From: a virus | Direction: 5' to 3' (one strand) | Length of the DNA: 20,265 bases | Virus record (IMG/VR): IMGVR_UViG_3300031707_004467 | Coordinates: 1-20,265 of that record | In this document: one piece after another, positions 7,601-12,584 of the stretch | Position numbering within the stretch: position 1 is the stretch's first letter | How the letters are laid out: each line of letters opens with the position of its first letter | The notes under the pieces: generated by a model | What the model was told of the DNA's origin: nothing | Seen by the model: only the letters and a program-made list of their open reading frames with translations | The model's database searches: none | Program-made: the position numbers and the translations under genes

Positions 7601-8059
7601 TCAGCCTAACATGAGAGCTGGTTCCTCCCTGTCGATCTTGAAGTCGGCGAGAGAGACAGGTAGAATAGATCCCTTGATCCAAGCTGAGGCTCGAATCCCT
7701 ACCCCACCGCGAGGAGTCTGGATAACAATGACTCCGATAGACTTCGCGTCAAGAACTTCCTGCACATCGTGAGCAATCTCGCTCGCAAGGGCTTCGCAGA
7801 AGGTTCCCTTCTCGCGAAATGTCATCAAGTATAGCTTCAGACTCTTCGACTCGAGACACTTGGTGTTAGGTCGATACGAAATCTCGACCGTCCCGAAGTC
7901 GGGCTGCCCAGTGACAGGGCAGAGAGAAGTGAATTCATGTGTCGTCATGACGACCTCGTCTACACGGTCGGGGGTCGTAAAAGTCTCGAGATGCTTGATT
8001 GCACCCCGAACATTCTGACCTAATGCATGAAATTGGTTACTCGCTGATGACGGTAGCAT
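7601..8059 (-). CDS. queF: NADPH-dependent preQ0 reductase, QueF type I
   Basis: This 152-residue protein has the length of the short (Bacillus-type) QueF, which reduces the nitrile of preQ0 to the aminomethyl group of preQ1. Seen: TSLCPVTGQPDFGT with the thioimide cysteine C47 and acid D54; the NADPH-binding QueF motif ESKSLKLYL (70-78); and FREKGTFCEA with E89. In the Bacillus subtilis enzyme the residue before that glutamate is H96; here it is C88. The intact QueF motif argues for a reductase rather than the QueF-like amidinotransferase of archaea. ATG at 8059 has AAAGGAG 5 bases upstream and lies 23 bases inside the end of the acetyltransferase gene. In this context it most likely serves DNA modification rather than tRNA queuosine. 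Confidence 0.88.
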   Translation of the reverse strand: MLPSSASNQFHALGQNVRGAIKHLETFTTPDRVDEVVMTTHEFTSLCPVTGQPDFGTVEISYRPNTKCLESKSLKLYLMTFREKGTFCEALASEIAHDVQEVLDAKSIGVIVIQTPRGGVGIRASAWIKGSILPVSLADFKIDREEPALMLG

Positions 8060-8693
8060 ATGAGCTCCTTTCGAGCATCTCCCGAAGTGCGGGAATGAGA
8101 TCGAGAGCCTTGCTCTCTTTCTTCAGATACAGCTCCATGTTCTTCGCCCAGAGATCTGCAGTGTAGGGATTCGTCTTCAGCTCGATGTGAAAGCCCGTAG
8201 GGCATCGCATATAGATATTCTCCCAAGCTAGATCCCAAAGCAGGGAGAGCTGATATAAGAAGATCGACTTCTCTGAAGCAGTTCGATGAACAAGCTCTCC
8301 AGCGAGACGAAAGCCCATCGTCGGTAGAGCAACCTTCTGAGCTTCGTTATCGCCGACGATGGTATCTTCAACCAACCGACGACCTTCGAGAACAGCTTGT
8401 GCAACGGCTGTGAAGTACAACACTGTCTCTACCCGCTTCCGACGGTATTCGGGGAGAACACCCACGTGACCGAGCTTGACCATGTGACTCTGGGGGCGAC
8501 CCCCGAACATGTGAGCCCCAACAATCTTACCATCGAGCTCTGCTACCCAAAGAGATGGGCGAACCTTGATGCAGTCGCGAATCTGATCCCTCATTGTGAA
8601 GCCACCGAGACCGGCAATGATGTCGGGATGATTGAAGAGATTCTGGATCGTATCCAGGTCTTCGACTTGACCAAATCTGACATTCAAGTTCAT
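8037..8693 (-). CDS. GNAT-family N-acetyltransferase
   Basis: This 218-residue protein has a GNAT domain in its first 150 residues. Seen: WVAELDGKIVGAHMF (beta2-beta4, residues 49-63), motif A HVGVLPEYRRKRVETV (76-91) in the place of the acetyl-CoA loop, and a C-terminal half of helices not recognised. The usual Q/RxxGxG/A loop is degenerate here (RRKRVE), so cofactor binding should be tested. ATG at 8693 has a strong AGGAGG and overlaps the stop of a 53-residue gene as ATGA. The substrate is unknown. Directly followed by queF, it is a candidate to acylate the primary amine of preQ1 or of preQ1-modified DNA; host-protein acetylation is an alternative. Domain call firm, role inferred. Confidence 0.78.
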   Translation of the reverse strand: MNLNVRFGQVEDLDTIQNLFNHPDIIAGLGGFTMRDQIRDCIKVRPSLWVAELDGKIVGAHMFGGRPQSHMVKLGHVGVLPEYRRKRVETVLYFTAVAQAVLEGRRLVEDTIVGDNEAQKVALPTMGFRLAGELVHRTASEKSIFLYQLSLLWDLAWENIYMRCPTGFHIELKTNPYTADLWAKNMELYLKKESKALDLIPALREMLERSSYATVISE

Positions 8694-8851
8694 TTGTTCC
8701 TCCTGAGCGGTATATCGATATGTGCCGGCTGATTGCCAGCAGCTGGTTTGATGGGTTGACCTGAAGACATAGCAATGCGAATCAGCAGCTTGAGTGGAGC
8801 TGTAACCCATATCCAATTCTTAGTACCCGATTGCTTGATCTTGACTTCCAT
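8690..8851 (-). CDS. Hypothetical protein, 53 aa
   Basis: This small gene lies between the tRNA-Met and the acetyltransferase. The ATG at 8851 is preceded by AAGGAG 7 bases upstream, and its TGA overlaps the next ATG (ATGA). The product begins MEVKIKQSGT, is basic, has a short hydrophobic part (WIWVTAPLKLLIRIAM, residues 13-28) and a proline-rich tail. No known motif. The ribosome binding site starts a few bases after the tRNA 3' end, so the transcript must be cut by tRNA processing just ahead of it. It may be a leader that couples translation of the acetyltransferase, or a genuine small protein. Confidence 0.6.
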   Translation of the reverse strand: MEVKIKQSGTKNWIWVTAPLKLLIRIAMSSGQPIKPAAGNQPAHIDIPLRRNK

Positions 8852-8864
8852 TCCATGCTCCTTG

Positions 8865-8937
8865 TTGCGGGGGATAGATTCGAACTATCGACCTCAAGGT
8901 TATGAGCCTAGCGAGCTGTCCTCTGCTCCACCCCGCA
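8865..8937 (-). tRNA. tRNA-Met (CAT anticodon)
   Basis: A complete 73-base cloverleaf. The acceptor TGCGGGG/CCCCGCA pairs in all seven positions and the discriminator is A. The D arm is GAGC/GCTC. The anticodon arm is CTAGG-CTCATAA-CCTTG with one T-T mismatch, the T arm is GATAG-TTCGAAT-CTATC, and the variable loop is five bases. The CCA is not encoded. The anticodon stem lacks the three G-C pairs of initiator tRNA, so this is an elongator type. A tRNA-Ile with modified CAT is a formal alternative. All the ATG-starting proteins around it would use methionine, but I see no special codon need. Confidence 0.93.
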
Positions 8938-9071
8938 AGGGTCCCTGCTGGGTCGTTCACCCCAGCAGGGGTTGTGCCTCGGTGTGCAGCGCATCCGAAC
9001 ACTGCCTCGGAAGTCCCATCAGGGGAACGACACCGATCCCTTCAGCACTACGCTAGCGCAATGCTTGCTGG
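8938..9071 (-). other. Gene-free structured spacer upstream of tRNA-Met
   Basis: These 134 bases hold no supported gene but several hairpins on the transcribed strand. An imperfect hairpin with loop CTAG lies at 9046-9063. A 6-bp stem (GCAGTG/CGCTGC) closes an 8-base loop containing TTCGGAT. A perfect 10-bp stem with an 8-base loop lies at 8943-8970. The octamer TGCCTCGG (plus strand) occurs twice, at 8975-8982 and 9003-9010. I tried to draw a second tRNA here and could not. No T-run follows any stem. It could be a terminator region, a tRNA leader or a small RNA. Confidence 0.45.
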
Positions 9072-9563
9072 CTATTTGAGCTTCAGAGCTGGGGCTTTCT
9101 TTGCAGGAGCAACCGGACCCTTAGAATTGACCACAAGAGCGGTCTTCTTGGCAGCAGCAGGTGCTTCACTGGCGCTCACAAGATCTTCCACGCGGTTCTG
9201 CGTTCGTCCCTGATAGAGTTCGACAGTGACGATGGCGATGGCCGGGATGCCTGAGAGTTCGGGAGAGATCACATACTTCGAATCTTCGTCGATGTCAAAT
9301 GACATCTGCTCTTCAAGGACGCCCAGGTTGCTGAGAACGGACTTCAGACGCCACAGGCTCTTCTCGGAAAGGGAGGTCGTGAAGAAGAGATGGCGACCAT
9401 TATACTCTTCACCACTCACGATCAAGTCCCAGGATAGATATGGGACATCGCTGGACTTCGAGTCACGCATTTCAACATGATCAACCGTGACAGTGTAGCT
9501 TCCTTCGGGAAGAGCAGCAAAGTCCTCTACTGCTCCGAAGTCAATCTGAATCTGCTTTGCCAT
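9072..9563 (-). CDS. Phage single-stranded DNA-binding protein (DUF669-like)
   Basis: This 163-residue protein has an OB-fold-like core: GSYTVTVDHVEMRDSKSSD, YLSWDLIVSGEEYNGRHLF and the later IVTVELYQGRTQNRVEDLV. This is the layout of the DUF669 family of phage ssDNA-binding proteins. A low-complexity tail rich in alanine, lysine and proline follows. The family usually has a C-terminal tail, but here it is basic rather than acidic, which is unusual for an SSB. ATG at 9563 lies one base after the recombinase stop, with AAGGTGA upstream; a GTG nine bases earlier is less likely. Adjacent Sak4-type recombinase and DUF669 proteins are a common phage recombination pair, which strengthens the call. 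Confidence 0.75.
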   Translation of the reverse strand: MAKQIQIDFGAVEDFAALPEGSYTVTVDHVEMRDSKSSDVPYLSWDLIVSGEEYNGRHLFFTTSLSEKSLWRLKSVLSNLGVLEEQMSFDIDEDSKYVISPELSGIPAIAIVTVELYQGRTQNRVEDLVSASEAPAAAKKTALVVNSKGPVAPAKKAPALKLK

Positions 9564-9564
9564 A

Positions 9565-10338
9565 CTATTCACCTTCTTTCTTTAGAGGGGTCTTCCCGAC
9601 CTTTGCCTTTTCGGGCATCGGGAAGTGGAGGATATCCATCAAGGATGTCACAGTCGGGTCGACGATCTCGTCGGGGACCTCAGCATCGAGTTCCTGCGGG
9701 ATACGAATCTTTGTACGGAACTTGGGGTAGTTCTTCAAGACCATCACGCGATGTGTCTCATTCTCGTTCGTATCAGGGTTCGGGATGTCGGAGAGGGCCA
9801 GGTATGCAACAACATCGAAGATCCCCATTACTTCGTCCGAGAAGGCCCCTGCTAATGCAGGCTTGATGACTGTTCCTTCGCGAGGGTCGATATCGGACTT
9901 CGACGTTGCTGTGCAGAAGACATGCACAGGGAGATCGCGGAACGTGCGAAGCAGGCGACGCATCTGAACGAGAGCAATCCCGTAGTCGCCTTGCTCGAGG
10001 AGGTCTGGGATCGACCGCTTGCGGTCCCCGGCGACAAGCTGCGCCAGGAGTGCGAACGTGTGAGTCTCAGAGATCGAATCCAGACCAATGGACTTGTACT
10101 GATGCTCCCCTGACAACATCGTGTACACTCGATTGTAATCTTCCCAGGATCGAATGCGTTCGATGTCGATATCCCGACCGACGAGCGACTGAGTTCCACC
10201 TTCATAGTCGATTAGGAGCATCGGGGAAGTTCGCTCGTCATCGTTCGCCGTGGCGATGAGACGAGTCTTCCCCGCCCCAGATGGGGCATGGATGAGACAC
10301 TTGAGAAAACGGTTACTTTCAGGTTTTGTGATTGGCAT
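9565..10338 (-). CDS. Sak4-like RecA-fold recombinase (AAA_24 family)
   Basis: This 257-residue ATPase is of the phage Sak4 type, single-strand annealing or Rad51-like proteins that work with a phage SSB. Seen: Walker A APSGAGKT (18-25), LLIDYEGG (41-48) typical of this family, and a Walker-B-like IGLDSIS (84-90). A sensor-like HVFCTAT region and a basic, proline-containing tail (PEKAKVGKTPLKKEGE) follow. ATG at 10338 has a GGAGGATAAACTT spacing. It is the first gene after a promoter candidate (10362-10405), so it probably opens a transcription unit that continues through SSB, tRNA-Met and the queuosine genes. Confidence 0.82.
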   Translation of the reverse strand: MPITKPESNRFLKCLIHAPSGAGKTRLIATANDDERTSPMLLIDYEGGTQSLVGRDIDIERIRSWEDYNRVYTMLSGEHQYKSIGLDSISETHTFALLAQLVAGDRKRSIPDLLEQGDYGIALVQMRRLLRTFRDLPVHVFCTATSKSDIDPREGTVIKPALAGAFSDEVMGIFDVVAYLALSDIPNPDTNENETHRVMVLKNYPKFRTKIRIPQELDAEVPDEIVDPTVTSLMDILHFPMPEKAKVGKTPLKKEGE

Positions 10339-10361
10339 AAGTTTATCCTCCGGTAGATTTA

Positions 10362-10405
10362 AGTCTAATTGCCCAAGATTAAGAGAACCTTAGAGACAGA
10401 TAAGG
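10362..10405 (-). promoter_or_regulatory. Candidate promoter with 11-base phased repeats (copy B)
   Basis: On the minus strand, a 29-base block (10405-10377) made of CTTATCT, CTAAGGT and CTTAATC-like repeats about 11 bases apart is followed after 9 bases by TAGACT (10367-10362), a -10-like hexamer. The block matches the one at 16732-16760 in 22 of 29 positions without gaps, with the same 9-base distance to TATACT. There is no good -35. The layout is like activator-dependent promoters where phased repeats replace the -35. It lies 24-67 bases before the Sak4-like start. Confidence 0.55.
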
Positions 10406-10406
10406 A

Positions 10407-11393
10407 TTACCCAATTCTATCAAACTGGGAATGGAGTAGAGCGTCTGCATCGCCACCGTCATCCATTGTTTTACAGACAGCGACTAGGGGACAATACCCG
10501 CATCGATAGATCGATCCAGACGGGTATGCGTAGATGTCTGGTTTCAAGATGCTCTTCTGAATCTCTTCGGCCTTTGCGATAGTACGCTTTTCGAATGCTT
10601 TCAGTTCCGCCAAGTTTCGATGACCTCCTTCCCGAATGAAATATCGCTTCCACCCTCGGGCTTTCAAGATGGCAAGATACTCTGCGTAATCCTCCAGGTT
10701 CAACCCCCGCTTCTGAATCTCTTCGAGATACAATGTGAAGGACGTTGGCTGATCTTGAGCTTTCGAAAGGCCTCCGCTTTTCAGAACAGCCGGGGGCATC
10801 GGGTAGTTCTTCACGAGGGTGTTGAACAAGAACCCCTGAGGGATCTTCCCTGTCTTCTTCCAGACAAGATAGATATACCCGGTGACCTGTTCATCTACCT
10901 CGAGAGCAGCAGACTCGAGTGGCCGACTTGCTGTCTTATGATCGATCACCCAGATCCCATCGGGACGCGAAAGTACGAGATCGATCTGACCAGAGAGCGT
11001 CACTTCCGAATTGGGAATTGCATAGTTGTGTCGCTTCTCGACTTCAATAATCTCCCCAGCAAGAGGCTCGACAGTATCATAATCAACATAGTTTCGAAAC
11101 ACTGCCCAGGCTGTATCCCAGTACTCGTCGAACTCTTTCTGAATGTTCGACCAGATTTCGCTGAACTCGCTTGCTATCTTCGACAGAGAGTCGTTAGCAC
11201 TCGTCGTCATTGCAAGCTCGCCTGCTTCACGATCTCGGTTGTTTGAGTAGTAGCCAGCGAGACCTGCGTGAACGACTGTCCCGAACCAAAGTGCAGGTTC
11301 AGGCTTGACGGGTCTCCAAGAAGAGAGGAGTACACTCTTTCTTCGACAGTCCAGGAAGTCCCGAAGTTGGGTTACTGAAATTGTATTATGCAT
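10407..11393 (-). CDS. Cas4/RecB-like PD-(D/E)XK nuclease with Fe-S cysteines
   Basis: This 328-residue nuclease resembles Cas4 and the AddB/RecB nuclease domain. Seen: H42 in GTVVHAGL, D138 in GQIDLVL and D151-K153 in WVIDHKTA, which form the catalytic set. The four cysteines C16, C298, C301 and C307 (CGYCPLVAVC) are placed as in the 4Fe-4S staple of Cas4. The enzyme probably degrades or resects DNA ends to make single strands for the recombinase next door. I chose ATG at 11393, which has AAAGGAG 5 bases upstream and overlaps the resolvase stop by 8 bases; a longer frame to 11522 is only open by chance inside the resolvase gene. No cas genes or repeats are nearby, so it is not part of a CRISPR system. 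Confidence 0.85.
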   Translation of the reverse strand: MHNTISVTQLRDFLDCRRKSVLLSSWRPVKPEPALWFGTVVHAGLAGYYSNNRDREAGELAMTTSANDSLSKIASEFSEIWSNIQKEFDEYWDTAWAVFRNYVDYDTVEPLAGEIIEVEKRHNYAIPNSEVTLSGQIDLVLSRPDGIWVIDHKTASRPLESAALEVDEQVTGYIYLVWKKTGKIPQGFLFNTLVKNYPMPPAVLKSGGLSKAQDQPTSFTLYLEEIQKRGLNLEDYAEYLAILKARGWKRYFIREGGHRNLAELKAFEKRTIAKAEEIQKSILKPDIYAYPSGSIYRCGYCPLVAVCKTMDDGGDADALLHSQFDRIG

Positions 11394-11790
11394 GTGTCTC
11401 CTTTGAGAGATAGAATTGAACAAGATGATATGCATCCCGCTGATGGGGTGTCGGCTTTGGGAACTGATTCGTCGGGAATGCTCCCTTCGCTGCACCCAGC
11501 TGCTTCCAAGTCCCTGGAGCAATCGTCACATGAACTGGGAATAGTCGAATGAGGTCTCCGATGATCTCTTGGAGTTCTCTATTCATCGACGAGCGTGTAG
11601 GGATGGGTGTATCTTCGATGATGACAGTTGCGTGGGGGTGACAGACGACATTTACCAAGATCGACTCCATCAAGTCCTCGTGTAGAAGATTCCCTGACTC
11701 GAGAAGAGTCCCGTCTCCGCTAACGATGGCATACCCCGTCGTAATCCCAGGATCGAGACCTACAAAGATCTTTACGTGATTCGAAATCAT
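11386..11790 (-). CDS. RuvC-like Holliday junction resolvase
   Basis: This 134-residue protein has an RNase H-fold RuvC-type pattern: VGLDPGITTGYAIV with D13, VIIEDTP with E59, and a C-terminal HQRDAYHLVQF with H116 and D119, which together give the acidic metal-binding set. It is shorter than cellular RuvC (about 170). Such proteins cut branched DNA during phage recombination and packaging. ATG at 11790 overlaps the stop of the coiled-coil gene (ATGA), and its ribosome site GGAGGT lies within that gene. The nuclease gene follows with an 8-base overlap, consistent with one recombination unit. Confidence 0.8.
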   Translation of the reverse strand: MISNHVKIFVGLDPGITTGYAIVSGDGTLLESGNLLHEDLMESILVNVVCHPHATVIIEDTPIPTRSSMNRELQEIIGDLIRLFPVHVTIAPGTWKQLGAAKGAFPTNQFPKPTPHQRDAYHLVQFYLSKETHA

Positions 11791-12086
11791 CCCTCCACCT
11801 CCGTGTGCGCTTTCAGCCACGCTACGGCGTAATCTCTTGCGTTTTCATTGTTCCAGTATGTCGCGACTTTCTCAATCACCTTCCGCGCCTCGTCCAAGTC
11901 GGCGCGGAGTCGGGCAATAGTCTGTTTGTCTTTTACGCTTTCGCTCAAAGCCTCTTGAAATTGAGTTGTTCTGGTTTCTAGTTCCTCTTTCAGTTCCGCG
12001 AGTTCGGCGGCGGCTTCTTTCACTAACCCGCTTGTTGGTTCTCCGTGTAGGTGCAGATACTTTTCAAGTGCTTTTGTGTCGCTCAT
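11787..12086 (-). CDS. Coiled-coil protein, 99 aa (paralogue of 12210-12584)
   Basis: This 99-residue protein begins MSDTKALEKYL and contains a long coiled coil (residues about 22-75, AAAELAELKEELETRTTQF and onwards), ending NARDYAVAWLKAHTEVEG. It aligns with the 124-residue product at 12210-12584 in the start (MS-D/E-TKAL), the AAAELA-x-L block, LR-x-DL-x-EA-x-x-VIE and the NAR segment near the end. ATG at 12086 has GGAGGATGACAAA upstream; the longer frame to 12101 starts within that site. No function known. Codon use lacks the CGA/TCG bias of the neighbours, which suggests later acquisition. Confidence 0.75.
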   Translation of the reverse strand: MSDTKALEKYLHLHGEPTSGLVKEAAAELAELKEELETRTTQFQEALSESVKDKQTIARLRADLDEARKVIEKVATYWNNENARDYAVAWLKAHTEVEG

Positions 12087-12090
12087 TTTG

Positions 12091-12213
12091 TCATCCTCCA
12101 AATTTATTGATTATCCATTTGCAAACTTCGACCACAAATACACAGACAGCCAGCACGATAGTCATAAAGCCGATAAATCCAAGAGCTGTTCTAATTGCTT
12201 CACCTGCGCTCAT
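12091..12213 (-). CDS. Small membrane protein, 40 aa
   Basis: This short gene lies between the two coiled-coil paralogues. It starts at ATG 12213, overlapping the previous stop as ATGA, with AAAGGAGAC just upstream. The product has one clear transmembrane segment (ALGFIGFMTIVLAVCVFVV, residues 10-28), a short N-terminus and a basic-aromatic tail ending WIINKFGG. The stop is 5 bases before the next ATG. Function unknown. Its place between duplicated cytoplasmic coiled-coil proteins suggests the three might act together at the membrane. Confidence 0.7.
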   Translation of the reverse strand: MSAGEAIRTALGFIGFMTIVLAVCVFVVEVCKWIINKFGG

Positions 12214-12584
12214 TTTGTCTCCTTTTCATCACCGCCGTGGTTTGAGAGGAAGGCGGTAACTTCGTCGTTTGCCTTTTCAATCGTGCGTCGAGCATTTTTA
12301 TCGTCAATCACAATTTCAAGGTGGTTTAGAAGTCCTTTTGTTCGTTCAATCACCCACATCGCCTCCTCCAAGTCGGTGCGGAGTTGGATGCGTTGCATAA
12401 GCAATTCTCCGTTCTGATTACACAACAGCAAACCCTTTCGCGTCAGGTCGGCATTTTCGGTGCGGAGTTGGGCGAGTTCGGCGGCGGCTTCGTTGTCCTG
12501 CGCTTTGACTATACAAGCCTCAAGAAAATTCAATTTATTCCAATCCTTTGCCGAAAGTTCGTCAAGTGCTTTTGTTTCGCTCAT
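12210..12584 (-). CDS. Coiled-coil protein, 124 aa (paralogue of 11787-12086)
   Basis: This 124-residue protein begins MSETKALDEL, with a central coiled coil (residues about 32-85, AAAELAQLRTENADLTRKG and onwards) and ends GGDEKETK. ATG at 12584 overlaps the helicase stop (ATGA), with GAGGTGAA upstream. It is a diverged duplicate of the gene at 11787-12086. The first 23 bases of the genes match in 22 positions, and a 20-base stretch is identical (11998-12017 and 12472-12491). No enzymatic motif. Function unknown. Confidence 0.75.
   Translation of the reverse strand: MSETKALDELSAKDWNKLNFLEACIVKAQDNEAAAELAQLRTENADLTRKGLLLCNQNGELLMQRIQLRTDLEEAMWVIERTKGLLNHLEIVIDDKNARRTIEKANDEVTAFLSNHGGDEKETK

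Larger units (their letters stand above)
11787..12584 (-). repeat. Diverged direct duplication with foreign base usage
   Basis: Two coiled-coil genes in direct orientation flank one membrane-protein gene. Matching blocks: 12064-12086 with 12562-12584 (22 of 23), and 11998-12017 with 12472-12491 (20 of 20). The tetramer TCGA, very frequent in the flanking early genes, occurs only about twice in this 800-base block. Both edges keep ATGA coupling to the SNF2 and RuvC-like genes. Confidence 0.7.

Noticed and set aside
8938-9071. A second tRNA next to tRNA-Met
   Set aside because: A T-loop-like TTCGGAT is present but lacks the A58 and C61 pattern, and no acceptor or anticodon stem could be paired.
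10407-11393. A CRISPR-associated Cas4
   Set aside because: The protein is Cas4-like, but no repeat-spacer array or other cas gene is present, and phage recombination genes surround it.
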